45,287 bases of DNA from an uncultured Verrucomicrobiota bacterium (GTDB lineage Bacteria > Verrucomicrobiota > Verrucomicrobiia > Limisphaerales > UBA1319). The stretch covers positions 1 to 45,287 of the forward strand of contig CAIMWS010000444.1 in NCBI GenBank assembly GCA_903845125.1. Reading direction: 5' to 3'. The stretch's first letter is position 1, and each line of letters starts with the position of its first letter. Below are positions 9,430-19,369 of this stretch, piece after piece. The notes below the pieces were generated by a model that was given only the letters and a program-made list of their open reading frames with translations, was not told the origin of the DNA and searched no databases. Both the position numbers and the translations under genes were made by a program.

Positions 9430-10134
9430 ATGGCGGCGCAACCATTATTATTAGAGTTGAGGAACCTGGCCAAGGCCTACCCGGCTGGGGAAGAGGGAAA
9501 ACCTTTGGCAGTTTTGCGGGGGATCACCCTGGGCATCGCGGCCGGCGAATCGATCGCCATTGTGGGTCCCTCCGGCTCGGGCAAAAGCACCTTGCTCAAC
9601 CTGGTGGGCGCCCTCGACCATCCCACCTCGGGCGAAGTACTGTTCCATGGCCGGAACCTGGCTGGATTGGATGAGCTGGCCCTGGCGGATTTTCGCAGCC
9701 GTGAGATCGGATTCATCTTCCAGAGCCACCTGCTGCTGCCCCAGTGCACTTTGTGGGAAAATGTGCTGCTCCCCACCCTGGCCTGCCCCGGGCATAAACC
9801 GGTCGAACCGGCTGAACACCGGGCCACCCGCCTGCTGGCCCGGGTTGGCTTGAAGGACCGGGCCAATCACCGGCCCGGCCAGCTTTCCGGCGGGGAGCGG
9901 CAGCGCGCGGCGGTGGTCCGGGCGCTCATCAACAGCCCCAAACTGCTGCTGGCCGATGAACCGACCGGCTCTCTGGATCGTGCCGGAGCCCAAAACCTGG
10001 CGCAGTTGCTGTTGGAACTGAACCAGGAGGAGGGGGTGACGCTCATCCTGATCACCCACGCTCTGGAGCTCGCCCAGCGGATGGGGCGCATCCTCGAGCT
10101 CGTCGACGGCCAGTTACACCCCGCGCAACCATGA
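9430..10134 (+). CDS. ABC transporter ATP-binding protein, LolD/MacB-type
   Basis: A 234-residue cytoplasmic ATPase that would drive the adjacent permease. Walker A is GPSGSGKST, the ABC signature LSGGERQRA, Walker B LLLADEPTGSLD, and the H-loop LITHALE. LolD/MacB/FtsE-type ATPases act with FtsX-like permeases in lipoprotein release or extrusion of peptides and lipids. The frame is open upstream to 9259, but family homology starts at MAAQPLLLELRNL (ATG 9430), which is also where the promoter places the 5' end. Its stop overlaps the permease start in ATGA. Confidence 0.92.
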   Translation: MAAQPLLLELRNLAKAYPAGEEGKPLAVLRGITLGIAAGESIAIVGPSGSGKSTLLNLVGALDHPTSGEVLFHGRNLAGLDELALADFRSREIGFIFQSHLLLPQCTLWENVLLPTLACPGHKPVEPAEHRATRLLARVGLKDRANHRPGQLSGGERQRAAVVRALINSPKLLLADEPTGSLDRAGAQNLAQLLLELNQEEGVTLILITHALELAQRMGRILELVDGQLHPAQP

Positions 10135-13100
10135 AAGCCAGGGATTTGGTTTTTCGCAGCCTGGTGTTTTATGCCCGCACCCACGCCGGGGTGGTCCTGG
10201 GGGCCGCGCTGGCCAGCACCATCCTCGCCGGGGCCCTGGTGGTGGGCGATTCCGTGCGGGCCAGCCTCCGCCGGTTCGCCGACGACCGGCTCGGCCGCGT
10301 GGCTTTTGCCATGGCGGGGAACGAACGGTTTTTCCGGGCCGCGCTGGCCGATGAGCTGGCGGCCCGCCTCAATTTGCCCGTCGTGGCGGCCCTGCAGCTG
10401 CCCGCCACCGCCACCACTGCCGAAGCCACGGCCCGGGCCAACCATGTCCAGCTTTTGGGCATCCCTCCCGATTTCTGGAAATTGGCCGGTCACCCGGCCA
10501 GCTTCGCGGATCTGGACACGAACACCGTGCTGGTGAATGAACGTCTGGCTGGCCAGCTGGGCCTCCAGCCGGGCGGCACCCTCCTGCTGCGGACGCCCAA
10601 GCCCAGCCTCCTTTCCCGCGAGGCGCCGATCTCGCCCCAGGAAGACGCCTCGACCGCGCTGCGGCTCACCGTGGGCGCCGTTTTGCGCGACGACCAGTTC
10701 GGGCGCTTCAGCCTGCAGGCGAACCAGGTGGCTCCCGGTAATGCGTTTGTATCGCTGGCCCATCTGCAGGCCCGGCTGGAGTTGCCCGGCCGGGCGAATT
10801 TACTACTGGTGGGGGCTGAACCCGGCCAGGCCATCGCCACCAACCGCGTGGCGGAAGCCTTGCACCAGGCCTGGCAGCTGGCGGATGCCCAGCTGGAGCT
10901 GCGGACCCTGCCGGCCACCGGGGAAACCGAGTTGCGGACCAGCCGGGTATTCCTGGAAGCGCCGGTGGCGAACGCGGTTTTGGAGATGCCCCAGGCCCGG
11001 GGTATCCTCACCTATTTTGTCAACGAGCTGCGCTGCGGGAGCCAGAGCACCCCCTATTCCATCGTATCGGCCCTGCCGCCCGGGGCTTATCCCGGCGGCC
11101 TGGCGGACCACGAAATCCTGGTGAGCCAATGGCTGGCGGAGGATTTATCCGCCAAGCCGGGGGATTCCCTGAGCCTGGCTTACTTCGTGGTGGGCAGCCG
11201 CCGCCAGCTGGAGGAGCGTCAGCACACCTTCACGATCCGGGGCGTGATCCCCATGACCGACCCCCTGGCGGACCGCCAGCTCATGCCGGATTACCCGGGC
11301 CTGGCCAAAGCCGACCACTGCCGGGATTGGGACGCCGGGTTTCCCATCAAGCTCGACCGCATCCGGGCGAAGGACGAAAAATACTGGCAGGATTACCGCG
11401 GCACCCCCAAGGCGTTCATCACGCTGGGAACCGGCCAGCAGCTTTGGAGCAACCGGTTTGGGAATTTGACCGCGGTGCGGTTCCCGGCCGGGGCGGAAGC
11501 CACGAGCCGGATCGAGGCGCGCGTGCGGGAATCCATCCGCCCGGCCGGGGTGGGGATGGTCATGCAGCCGGTGCGGGAGATGGCGGCGGCGGCCGCGACG
11601 CAAGGGCAGGATTTCGGCCAGCTGTTCCTCGGCTTCAGCTTTTTCCTGGTTCTGGCGGCCCTGATCCTGATGGGTTTGTTGTTCCAATTCGGAGTGGAGC
11701 AACGGCTGGCCGAGGCCGGCACGCTGCTGGCGCTGGGCTTCACGCCGGGGCGCGTGCGGCGGCTGTTCCTCCTGGAGGCCGGGGTGCTGGTGGGGCTGGG
11801 GTCGCTCCTGGGCGTGCCGGCGGGCTGCCTTTACGGCCGGGCGATGATCTACGGGCTCACCCATTTGTGGCAAAGCGCCGTCGGCACCCCATCGCTCTTT
11901 TACCATGCCGCGTACCCCACGCTGCTGGCGGGCGCCGCGGCTGGCGCAGCCGTGGCCTGGGCGTCCGCCTGGTGGACCCTGCGGAAACAATTCCAACGCC
12001 CGGTGCAGGAGCTGATCGCCCGCGGGGCAGAACTGGAGCCCGCCGGGCCGCCCCTCCGGCAAAAAACCTCCCCGGAAATGCTCCTGGCCACCTTCGCGCT
12101 GGTGGGCGGCTCCCTGGTGATGGGGGCGGGCGCCCTGGGCACCGATTACGCGGCCCCGGTGTTTTTCCTGGCCGGCGCGCTGTTCCTGGCGGGGGGCCTC
12201 GCCCTGGCGGGCCTGCTGCTCACCGCCCAGGCCACCGCCGATGGCGCGGCCCACCCGGGGCTGGCGGGTATCGCCCTGCGGAACGCCGCCCGCCGGCGCC
12301 AGCGCAGCCTGGCCACCCTGGGCTTGCTGGCCTGCGGCAGTTTTTTGATCGTGGCCGTAAGCGTCAACCGCCTGGACGCCTCCCGCCAGGCAGACCAACG
12401 CCGCTCCGGCACCGGCGGTTTCGCGCTGGTGGCCGAAACCAGCCTGCCGGTGGTCCACGATTTGAACACCCCGGCCGGGCTTGAGTTTTACGGGCTCGAC
12501 GCCACCGCCCTGGCCGGCGGCTCCGCCGTTCAATGCCGCGTGCGCGAGGGTGATGATGCCAGCTGCCTCAACCTGAACCGGGCCCAGGTGCCCCGCTTCC
12601 TGGGGGTACCGCCCGAGGCCCTGCAATCCCGCGGCGCGTTTTCGTTCGCCACCGTGGCCAGGGGCCTGCCCGCGGACCAGCCCTGGCGGCTGCTCTCCCG
12701 GGCCGGCCCGGGAGAGCCGGTGCCGGTCATCGGCGACGCCGCTTCCATCAAATGGGCCATGGGCCGCAGCGTGGGCGACCTCCTGACTTTCCTCGACGAG
12801 CGCGGACGCCCCTTCCAGGCCCGGATCGTGGCGGCCCTGGCCAATTCCATTCTCCAGGGGTGCCTGGTGATGGCGGAAACGGATTTCATCCAGCTATTCC
12901 CCTCGGAAACCGGCTGCCGGTTTTTCCTGGTGGACACCCCGCCCGCCCAGGCCGCCCCGGTGTCCGCCACCCTCACCCGGGCCTTCCGGGATGTGGGCAT
13001 GGAAGTCACCTCCGCCAGCCGCCGGTTGGACGCCTTCAACGCCGTGCAGAATACCTACCTATCGACCTTCCAGCTGCTGGGCGGCTTGGGCTTGGTCCTG

Positions 13101-13433
13101 GGCAGCGTGGGGGTGGCGCTGGTGGTCCTGCGCAACGTCCATGAACGGCGCTCCGAGCTGGCCTTGATGGTGGCCATGGGCTTCCGGGTGCGGGCCATCA
13201 GCCGCCTGGTCCTCTGGGAGCATTCGTACCTGTTGCTCGGCGGCCTGGGCGTGGGCACTTTGTCCGCGGCCGCGGCTGTGCTGCCGGCCCTCCGGTCACC
13301 CGGCGGGGGTTTGCCGTATGTCCCCTTGCTCATTTTGCTGGCGGCGGTGGTGAGCCACGGGCTGCTGTGGACCTGGGCGGTGGTGCGGGTGGCGCTCCAC
13401 CGTCCGCTGCTCGCCGCCCTGCGGAATGAGTGA
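10131..13433 (+). CDS. Large FtsX-type ABC transporter permease
   Basis: A 1100-residue inner-membrane protein with a transmembrane helix near residues 18-38, a long periplasmic region, a first FtsX-like block (helices near 500-520, 550-570 and 600-620), two further helices near 650-700, a helix near 725-742 before a second periplasmic region, and a second FtsX block at the C-terminus (about 975-1095, including LLGGLGLVLGSVGVALVVLRN and the ERRSELALMVAMGF loop that contacts the ATPase). This duplicated architecture matches DUF214/MacB-like exporters that work by mechanotransmission instead of channel transport. The ATGA overlap with the ATPase gene indicates translational coupling. The substrate is unknown. 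Confidence 0.9.
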   Translation: MKARDLVFRSLVFYARTHAGVVLGAALASTILAGALVVGDSVRASLRRFADDRLGRVAFAMAGNERFFRAALADELAARLNLPVVAALQLPATATTAEATARANHVQLLGIPPDFWKLAGHPASFADLDTNTVLVNERLAGQLGLQPGGTLLLRTPKPSLLSREAPISPQEDASTALRLTVGAVLRDDQFGRFSLQANQVAPGNAFVSLAHLQARLELPGRANLLLVGAEPGQAIATNRVAEALHQAWQLADAQLELRTLPATGETELRTSRVFLEAPVANAVLEMPQARGILTYFVNELRCGSQSTPYSIVSALPPGAYPGGLADHEILVSQWLAEDLSAKPGDSLSLAYFVVGSRRQLEERQHTFTIRGVIPMTDPLADRQLMPDYPGLAKADHCRDWDAGFPIKLDRIRAKDEKYWQDYRGTPKAFITLGTGQQLWSNRFGNLTAVRFPAGAEATSRIEARVRESIRPAGVGMVMQPVREMAAAAATQGQDFGQLFLGFSFFLVLAALILMGLLFQFGVEQRLAEAGTLLALGFTPGRVRRLFLLEAGVLVGLGSLLGVPAGCLYGRAMIYGLTHLWQSAVGTPSLFYHAAYPTLLAGAAAGAAVAWASAWWTLRKQFQRPVQELIARGAELEPAGPPLRQKTSPEMLLATFALVGGSLVMGAGALGTDYAAPVFFLAGALFLAGGLALAGLLLTAQATADGAAHPGLAGIALRNAARRRQRSLATLGLLACGSFLIVAVSVNRLDASRQADQRRSGTGGFALVAETSLPVVHDLNTPAGLEFYGLDATALAGGSAVQCRVREGDDASCLNLNRAQVPRFLGVPPEALQSRGAFSFATVARGLPADQPWRLLSRAGPGEPVPVIGDAASIKWAMGRSVGDLLTFLDERGRPFQARIVAALANSILQGCLVMAETDFIQLFPSETGCRFFLVDTPPAQAAPVSATLTRAFRDVGMEVTSASRRLDAFNAVQNTYLSTFQLLGGLGLVLGSVGVALVVLRNVHERRSELALMVAMGFRVRAISRLVLWEHSYLLLGGLGVGTLSAAAAVLPALRSPGGGLPYVPLLILLAAVVSHGLLWTWAVVRVALHRPLLAALRNE

Positions 13434-13481
13434 ACCGGGCGGCCAGCTCGGTGCGCCGCTGGACCTGCCCGGCGGCCTGAT

Positions 13482-13503
13482 GGACGGGCTTCCCATCCCG
13501 TCC
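13482..13503 (+). terminator. Stem-loop after the ABC exporter operon
   Basis: GGACGGG (13482-13488) pairs perfectly with CCCGTCC (13497-13503) across an 8-nt loop, 48 bp after the permease stop. There is no T-tract, so termination is probable but not certain. Confidence 0.4.
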
Positions 13504-13652
13504 AAACGGGCAAAATAGGATGGAACAAGGGCAAGAATGGTGGAGTGTGCGCCCGCCAGGATTCCTATATTCACATCCCACAACGGGGAGCAAAGACGTC
13601 CTTTGCAGCCGTTGGGTCCCAGGTGGTTGCCGGGCGGGAGAGATTTGACTTT

Positions 13653-15140
13653 ATGAGCAATGAAATAAAAAACGAAAAGCCGCGGTTTTCGCCGTTCCGG
13701 AATTGGATCAGCCTGCTCGGGATGGTATTATCGCTGGGCAGCCTGTTCTCGTTTGCGATGCTGTTCACGATGGACGTCTTCGCCAAGGAGTCCAATCCCT
13801 ATCTGGGCGTGCTGACCTTTGTGGTGGCCCCATCCTTCCTGGCGCTCGGGGTATTCATGATGATCGGCGGCTGGCTGTTTAGCCATCGGCGGCTGGTCAA
13901 GCAGGCCAAGGGGGTATCCCCCTTGCTGCTCAGCATCGATTTTACCCGTCCGGATCACCGCCGCAACTTTGTGGTTTTTGCGATGTGCGCCATGGTATTC
14001 CTGCTGGTGAGCGCCTTGGGCAGCTACCATTCCTTCCATTTTGCGGAGTCGGTGGCCTTCTGCGGGCAAACCTGCCATGTGCCCATGAAGCCGGAGTATA
14101 CCACCTACCTGGTTTCCCCCCATGCCCGGGTGGGCTGCACGCAGTGCCATGTGGGGCCGGGAGCGGTTTCCTTCGTCAAAGCCAAGCTGAACGGCGTCAC
14201 GCAGCTCAAGAATACCCTGCTGAGCAGTTTTCCCCGGCCTATTGAAACGCCGCACAACCTGAGCCCGGCCCAGGATACCTGCGAACGCTGCCACTGGCCC
14301 AAGAAATACTACGGGGATGTGGAGCGGACTTTCACCCGGTTCCTGAGCGACGAAACCAATACCGCCTACACGGCGCGCTTGGTGCTGAAGGTGGGTGGTG
14401 GCGATGCCACTCATGGCCCGGTGGGCGGCATCCATTGGCACATGAATCTGGGCAACAAGGTGGAATACATCGCCACCAAAACCGACCGCCAGGTCATTCC
14501 CTGGGTGCGGTTCACCAATACCAAGGGCGAGCAAACCGTTTACAAGACCTCGGATTTCAAGGATGACCCGGCCAAATCCCATGTCCGCACCATGGATTGC
14601 ATGGACTGCCATAACCGCCCGGCACACCAATTCCGGTCCGCCAGCGACTCCGCCGATCTGGCCTTGTCCCTCAAGAAGATTGATTCCACCCTGCCTTTCA
14701 TCAAATCCAACCTGGTGGCCATCTTGAGCCATACCAACGCCACCGAGGCTGAAGGTCTGGCTTACATCGACTCCAGCTTGAAGAAAGCCTATCCCAAGGC
14801 GGATGCCAAACTGGTCGCGGCGGCCATCATGGAAACCCAGGGATCGTTCACCAACAGCATCTTCCCGGAAATGAAGGCCGATTGGCGCCGCTATCCCAAC
14901 AATATCGGCCACAAAAACTGGCCGGGCTGCTTCCGCTGCCACGACGGCAAGCACAAAACCGAGGATGGCAAGAAAAAGATCGAAGCCAGCGACTGCAATT
15001 CCTGCCACCTGATCCTGGCCCAAGGAGCCGGTGAGGAACTCGGCAAGCTCAATCCGAAGGGATTGGCCTTCGCCCATCCGGATTCCGCCTCTGAAGGCAA
15101 GGATCCGGATTGCGTCACCTGCCACGGCGCCGGGGAGTAA
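13653..15140 (+). CDS. Membrane-anchored seven-haem NapC/NrfH-type cytochrome c
   Basis: A 495-residue quinol-dehydrogenase-like cytochrome. Three N-terminal hydrophobic segments (about 17-43, 50-77, 103-127) precede the haem domain. Haem sites are C137-x3-C141-H, C162xxC165H, C210xxC213H, C316xxC319H, C426xxC429H, C448xxC451H and C487xxC490H. The first site with VPM after the His, followed by SPHARVGCTQCH, is the NapC/NirT signature. Family members pass electrons from membrane quinol to periplasmic reductases. No reductase partner is adjacent. ATG 13653 is preceded by GGGAGAGA about 10 nt upstream, a usable ribosome site. Usual NapC/NrfH proteins have four haems and one helix, so this is an enlarged version. 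Confidence 0.9.
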   Translation: MSNEIKNEKPRFSPFRNWISLLGMVLSLGSLFSFAMLFTMDVFAKESNPYLGVLTFVVAPSFLALGVFMMIGGWLFSHRRLVKQAKGVSPLLLSIDFTRPDHRRNFVVFAMCAMVFLLVSALGSYHSFHFAESVAFCGQTCHVPMKPEYTTYLVSPHARVGCTQCHVGPGAVSFVKAKLNGVTQLKNTLLSSFPRPIETPHNLSPAQDTCERCHWPKKYYGDVERTFTRFLSDETNTAYTARLVLKVGGGDATHGPVGGIHWHMNLGNKVEYIATKTDRQVIPWVRFTNTKGEQTVYKTSDFKDDPAKSHVRTMDCMDCHNRPAHQFRSASDSADLALSLKKIDSTLPFIKSNLVAILSHTNATEAEGLAYIDSSLKKAYPKADAKLVAAAIMETQGSFTNSIFPEMKADWRRYPNNIGHKNWPGCFRCHDGKHKTEDGKKKIEASDCNSCHLILAQGAGEELGKLNPKGLAFAHPDSASEGKDPDCVTCHGAGE

Positions 15141-15163
15141 GCTGAAGTTTCATCATCCCGCAC

Positions 15164-15194
15164 GGAAACGGCTGCCCGCCAGGCAGCCGTTTCC
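15164..15194. terminator. Bidirectional stem-loop between convergent genes
   Basis: GGAAACGGCTGCC (15164-15176) and GGCAGCCGTTTCC (15182-15194) form a perfect 13-bp stem with a 5-nt loop, midway between the cytochrome and histidine kinase stop codons. The stem is very stable but lacks a clean T-tract on either side. Confidence 0.6.
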
Positions 15195-15255
15195 TGTGTA
15201 CGCGGGCAGGGAAAGGCGGAACGCTCTCCGGCCTGGCTTTTTCCGCCGCCGGTAA

Positions 15256-18030
15256 TCAGCTATTCCGGTCCAGGGATTCCCGGACGATCTGGATCAACAC
15301 CTCGGCTTGGAACGGTTTGGCCAGGTAAACCACTCCGGTGGCCGCCGCGATGCCGCGCTTGAGTTTCTCCGAACTATAGCCGCTGCAGACGATGACTTTT
15401 AAGGCGGGGTTTTCCGCCCGCAGCTTTTCCGCCAGTTCCAGGCCGGTCATGCCCTCCGGCAGCACCATGTCCGTGAAGAGCAGGGCGATGTCCTGCCGGT
15501 GTTTTTGCCAGGAAACCATCGCCTCCCGGCCATTGGCGGCGCTCAGGACACGGTAGCCAAACGCTTCCAGGCACCGCTGGGCAATCTCCCGCACAATATC
15601 ATCATCTTCGACCAACAGGATGGTTTCGTGCCCCCGGCTGGCTTTTGGTTTTGGCGCCTCCACCGCGCCCGCCACCGCCGATGCGGAGGTGTTGAAAAAG
15701 ACCCGGAACGCGGTGCCAGCCCCCACCTGGCTTTCAACTTCCACCCAGCCCTGGTGCTGCGCCACAATCCCGTGGACGATGGCCAATCCCAATCCCGTAC
15801 CCACCCCGGCTTCCTTGGTGGTGAAAAACGGCTCGAAGATGCGCTTGAGTGTGGCCTCGTCCATGCCGCAGCCGGTATCCGTGACCGATAAACGGACAAA
15901 CCGGCCCGGCCGGCGCCCCGGATGGGCTGGGCTGGACTCCGGCCCCAGATCCACCAAACTGGTGCTGATCATCAAGCGGCCCCCGCGGGGCATGGCGTCG
16001 CGCGCATTGACGACCAGGTTCATCAAAACCTGCTCCATCATGCCGACATCCCCCTCCACGGCGGCGATTTCCGGGCAAGGGAGGAACTTGAGGGAAATGT
16101 TCTCGCCGATCAACCGCCCGAGCATCTTGACCAGGTTGGCCACCACCTTGTTCAGGTCCATCACCTGGATTTCCAGGACCGACCGGCGGCTGAACATGAG
16201 CAACTGGCGGGTCAGGTTGGAGGCGCGTTTGGATTCCATCTCCAATTCCTTCAAGGCCTGCCGGGTATCCTCATCCAGGCTGTGATTCTCCTGCAGCAGG
16301 CTCAGATGCATCATCGTGGCCGAAAGCAGATTGTTGAAATCGTGCGCCACGCCCCCCGCCAATTGGCCCACTGCCTCCAGCTTTTGGGCTTCCCGCAGCT
16401 GGCTTTCCAGCCTTTTACGCTCGGTGATATCCTTGTCGGTCCCCCGGTAGCCCAGCAAGTTGCCATGTGGATCCAGGACTGGCACCGCGGTGGTCAGCAG
16501 GCTCCGGGTGGTGCCGTCCCGGTGGTACATGCTGTTTTCCAGGTCGGTGAATGGCGCCTTGCGGGCCACCAGTTCGTCAAAGATCTGCCCCACCCGCCGG
16601 GCTTCGGCGGGCGGCATGAATTCAAACGGGGTCCGGCCCAGGAACTCGTGCACTTCGCGGCCCAGCACGCGCCCGACGCTGTCGGACACGTAGGTGAACC
16701 GGCCCCCGGCATCCACCTCCCAGGCGCAGTCCGCCAGGGTGAAGGTGAAATCCCGGAAGCGCTCCTCGCTGGCGCGGTGGGCCTCTTCGGCGCGTTTGCG
16801 CGAAGCGATGTCCCAAGCCAGGTCGGCCAGCGCCATCACCGCCTCGATATCCACCTGCACATAGCCGGCCGGTTTGTTGCCCAAGCCGAGCACGGCGGCC
16901 ACCTTGCCCCCGCGGATGACGGGCACCGCCAGCTCCCGCGTGAGCCTGACGCCGCCCGGCGACGACTGCCCGGGATTTGGCAGGGAAGCAAAATCGTTGC
17001 GCACAACCGGCCGGCGCTCCTTGACGCATTCCTGCCAGGCCCCCGCGGGATCCACCGGATGCCGTCCCCCGGAACCGCCGGCCAGCGAAAGCACCCGGGC
17101 GGTGTTGGTGGACCAGGCCTGCCGGGTCACGGTAGATTGATCCGCCTCGAGGAAATGGTAAAAGCCCACCTGGCTGCGGGTCAAAGCTTCCGCTTCGTCC
17201 AGGGTGGCCCGCAGCAGCTCCTCCATGGTTTTGGTATCCGCCAGCTCCAGCAGGCGCAGGCGGACCTCCATCACGGCTTCGCCCCGCTTGCGCTGGGAGA
17301 TGTCCCGGGCAAAAACCAAGGCTCCCGGGTGCTGCCGATGGGTGAAGGGCACCGCCGAGATCTCCACCTCCAAATCCAGCCCGTCGCGCCGCACAATTTT
17401 CCCCTCCAGTGGCGGCCGGGACCGTTTACCGGACGCCACCTCGCGGATCAGTTCGCCGACGGCTTCCCGGCAGGAGGCGTGGAAATAATCGGCCACCGGT
17501 TTCTCCAGCAAACCGCTTTCCTCCGGCCCCCCAAACAAGCGGGCGGCCATGGGATTGAGATAAGCGAATTGTTCCCGCACCTGGATGAAAATGGCATCCG
17601 GCGCGGCCTCCACAACCGTGCGAAATTGCTCCTCGCTCCAGCGCAACCGCTGCTCCATCTGGTGCTTGCTCAGGCTCATGTCGATGGCGGCCTGCAATTC
17701 CTGGTCGTTGATGGGCTTGATCAAATAGCCGTAGGGATCAGCGATCCGCGCCCGCCGCACGGTGTCGTCATCCCCATAGGCGGTCATGAAAATGACCGGT
17801 ATATCCTGCTGCTGGCGAATTTCCAGGGCGGCTTGGATGCCGTCCAAATCCCCCGGCATGTGGATATCCATCAGGATGAGGCTGGGATTTTCCTGCCGGG
17901 CCACCTCCACGGCCGCCCGGCCGGTCTTGACCTGGCTGACCTGCGGGTAGCCCATGGCGGCCAGCCGTTGTTCCAAGTCCAAAGCCACCACCATTTCATC
18001 TTCGACGATCAATATCCTTTGCGGTTTCAT
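15256..18030 (-). CDS. Hybrid sensor histidine kinase with N- and C-terminal receiver domains
   Basis: A 924-residue soluble signalling protein. In order: receiver domain (about 5-118, phosphoacceptor D55 in [10 protein letters not shown]), PAS (about 132-250), GAF-like domain (about 262-410), PAS (about 420-540), HisKA with H563 in [11 protein letters not shown], HATPase (N-box [10 protein letters not shown] near 671, G-boxes DTGCGM and [12 protein letters not shown]), and a C-terminal receiver (803-920, D854 in [10 protein letters not shown]). There is no transmembrane segment, so it senses a cytoplasmic signal. The final receiver suggests a phosphorelay or self-control loop. No response regulator is adjacent. 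No clear promoter or ribosome site is seen before ATG 18030. Confidence 0.93.
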   Translation of the reverse strand: MKPQRILIVEDEMVVALDLEQRLAAMGYPQVSQVKTGRAAVEVARQENPSLILMDIHMPGDLDGIQAALEIRQQQDIPVIFMTAYGDDDTVRRARIADPYGYLIKPINDQELQAAIDMSLSKHQMEQRLRWSEEQFRTVVEAAPDAIFIQVREQFAYLNPMAARLFGGPEESGLLEKPVADYFHASCREAVGELIREVASGKRSRPPLEGKIVRRDGLDLEVEISAVPFTHRQHPGALVFARDISQRKRGEAVMEVRLRLLELADTKTMEELLRATLDEAEALTRSQVGFYHFLEADQSTVTRQAWSTNTARVLSLAGGSGGRHPVDPAGAWQECVKERRPVVRNDFASLPNPGQSSPGGVRLTRELAVPVIRGGKVAAVLGLGNKPAGYVQVDIEAVMALADLAWDIASRKRAEEAHRASEERFRDFTFTLADCAWEVDAGGRFTYVSDSVGRVLGREVHEFLGRTPFEFMPPAEARRVGQIFDELVARKAPFTDLENSMYHRDGTTRSLLTTAVPVLDPHGNLLGYRGTDKDITERKRLESQLREAQKLEAVGQLAGGVAHDFNNLLSATMMHLSLLQENHSLDEDTRQALKELEMESKRASNLTRQLLMFSRRSVLEIQVMDLNKVVANLVKMLGRLIGENISLKFLPCPEIAAVEGDVGMMEQVLMNLVVNARDAMPRGGRLMISTSLVDLGPESSPAHPGRRPGRFVRLSVTDTGCGMDEATLKRIFEPFFTTKEAGVGTGLGLAIVHGIVAQHQGWVEVESQVGAGTAFRVFFNTSASAVAGAVEAPKPKASRGHETILLVEDDDIVREIAQRCLEAFGYRVLSAANGREAMVSWQKHRQDIALLFTDMVLPEGMTGLELAEKLRAENPALKVIVCSGYSSEKLKRGIAAATGVVYLAKPFQAEVLIQIVRESLDRNS

Positions 18031-18566
18031 AGGTCATCCAACTGAACTCGGGAAAGAGGATTGGAACGGGCCTGGCGCGGGCTGGGCCGTGTCCCGGCGT
18101 TTGGGATGAAAGCGATTGCGCCGCAAATTTTTGGGCCGGACGAGCTGGGCGCCGCAAGCAACTCTTTTACCCATCGGCAAGTGGCGAAACGGCTGCCGAG
18201 GCAAGCCGGCCAGGGCCCAAAACCAGGCCCAACCCGCCTCCTTGAAGCGCGATGGAATACCCGGGCCAGCCCCCAGGCTCAAGTTGGGCTGATCCCCCCC
18301 CCTGGCTGCGAACTGTCCCTGTTCACTCCTTTGACCGGAACCACTAAGCACCATAGCTGTCAAAAATTGTCGGCGGGAAGGTACAGGATTCGTTTAAAAA
18401 TGTCTTTTAAAAAAACACCCTGATTACTTTGGGAATACGAATCACGGAAGGCCAGCGAAAAACTCGTGTTCTTCGGAGAGGAACAGCCCACCGCCAGCCG
18501 GCTGCAAAACCAGCGCTCCCCATCACCCATGGCCGCCAAAAGCCCCGGAAAAGCCCGGCCCGGTAA
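18031..18566. other. 536-bp intergenic region
   Basis: It lies between the kinase start and the DUF1080 stop. An open frame at 18061-18423 has no recognisable domain and its minus-strand shadow is equally open, so I do not call a gene. An AT-rich inverted repeat TTTAAAA/TTTTAAA sits at 18393-18411. Upstream regulatory sites for the kinase may lie near 18040-18130 but none is convincing. Confidence 0.4.
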
Positions 18567-18575
18567 TTAGGGCTT
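18549..18575 (-). terminator. Possible terminator overlapping the DUF1080 stop codon
   Basis: On the minus strand AAGCCC just before the stop pairs with GGGCTT just after it (complements of 18570-18575 and 18551-18556), followed by a short T run. The stem is only 6 bp with the stop codon in the loop. Confidence 0.3.
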
Positions 18576-19244
18576 CAGCTCGCGCAAGCGCAAATGGCGC
18601 CATTGCACCTGTAGCGGATCCACGCGGCCGCCCACCCCGTGCACTTGCAGGCCGATGAAACCGCTGGCAGTCAGATCATCCTTCAGATCGGTGACCTGTT
18701 TGCCGTTGACCCAGGTTTGGATATGGCTGCCCTGGCAGAGGACCCGGTATTGGTTCCAGGCGTTTTCCTTCAGCAAGGCGAGAATCTCCCCGGCAGGCTG
18801 TCCGGCGTTGAGGAATTTATTCCGGCGGGATTCATCGTAGATGCCGCCCGAGAACCCGCCCACGGCGATCTCCACTTGGTAGCCATGCACCCGGCCATTC
18901 TGGTAATCCGGCCGGCTGTGGCTGCGGATCTGCACGCCCGAGTTCAGCTCCTTGTCCACCTTGACCTCGAATTCCAGCTCGAAATCGGCATAATCCTTGG
19001 TGGTGCAGAGGAAGGAATTGGGGCTGTCCGGCACCGAGATTCCCAGGATGGTCCCGTCCTTAACCTCGTACCTGGCCTTGCCGTTGATCTGGCGCCAGCC
19101 CTCCAGGTCTTTGCCGTTGAAAAGCGATACCCATTCGCCTTGAGCCGCCAGGCCGGCGGTATTGAGGAGCAGCAGCCAGATGAAAATAGAGAGCGTCTGG
19201 TTCAGGGAAACCGACGGCTTGGGCATGGATATTTGAGTTTGCAT
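18567..19244 (-). CDS. Exported DUF1080 (3-keto-disaccharide hydrolase-like) protein
   Basis: A 225-residue protein with an N-terminal hydrophobic segment (about 17-33, TLSIFIWLLLLNTAGLAA) acting as a signal peptide, then a single DUF1080 jelly-roll domain: WVSLFNGKDLEGWR, DFELEFEVKVDKELNSGVQIRS, GYQVEI and WNQYRVLCQGSHIQTWVNG. The family is greatly expanded in Verrucomicrobiota and Planctomycetota. Some members cleave 3-keto-glycosides, while many have no known activity. It is a stand-alone gene divergent from the ABC-F gene, with its own promoter-like element at a leaderless distance. Confidence 0.9.
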   Translation of the reverse strand: MQTQISMPKPSVSLNQTLSIFIWLLLLNTAGLAAQGEWVSLFNGKDLEGWRQINGKARYEVKDGTILGISVPDSPNSFLCTTKDYADFELEFEVKVDKELNSGVQIRSHSRPDYQNGRVHGYQVEIAVGGFSGGIYDESRRNKFLNAGQPAGEILALLKENAWNQYRVLCQGSHIQTWVNGKQVTDLKDDLTASGFIGLQVHGVGGRVDPLQVQWRHLRLRELKP

Positions 19245-19250
19245 CGGCCC

Positions 19251-19279
19251 AGCTTAAAGCCAAACCCACCCATTGTGAA
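19251..19279 (-). promoter_or_regulatory. Predicted leaderless promoter of the DUF1080 gene
   Basis: On the minus strand TTCACA (19274-19279), a 17-bp spacer, TAAGCT (19251-19256), then 6 nt to the ATG at 19244. The -35 matches 5 of 6 consensus positions. No ribosome site is present. Confidence 0.5.
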
Positions 19280-19331
19280 TTAAAATCAGCGCCTCCCGGG
19301 CGGTGCGCCGGAAAGGATCCGGGGAGGGAAT

Positions 19332-19360
19332 TTGACAGCCGGACCCTCGTCCCTGAGAAT
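19332..19360 (+). promoter_or_regulatory. Predicted promoter of the ABC-F gene
   Basis: A perfect TTGACA (19332-19337), 17-bp spacer and GAGAAT (19355-19360), 9 nt before the ATG at 19370. The predicted leader is only a few nucleotides and has no Shine-Dalgarno sequence. Confidence 0.5.
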
Positions 19361-19369
19361 GGATGGCTC

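Noticed and set aside
15922..18045. 707-codon plus-strand frame antisense to the hybrid histidine kinase
   Set aside because: The kinase domains on the minus strand are unambiguous; the antisense frame has no motif.
18061..18423. 120-codon plus-strand frame
   Set aside because: No recognisable family, no ribosome site, and an equally open minus-strand shadow; composition resembles non-coding GC-rich DNA.
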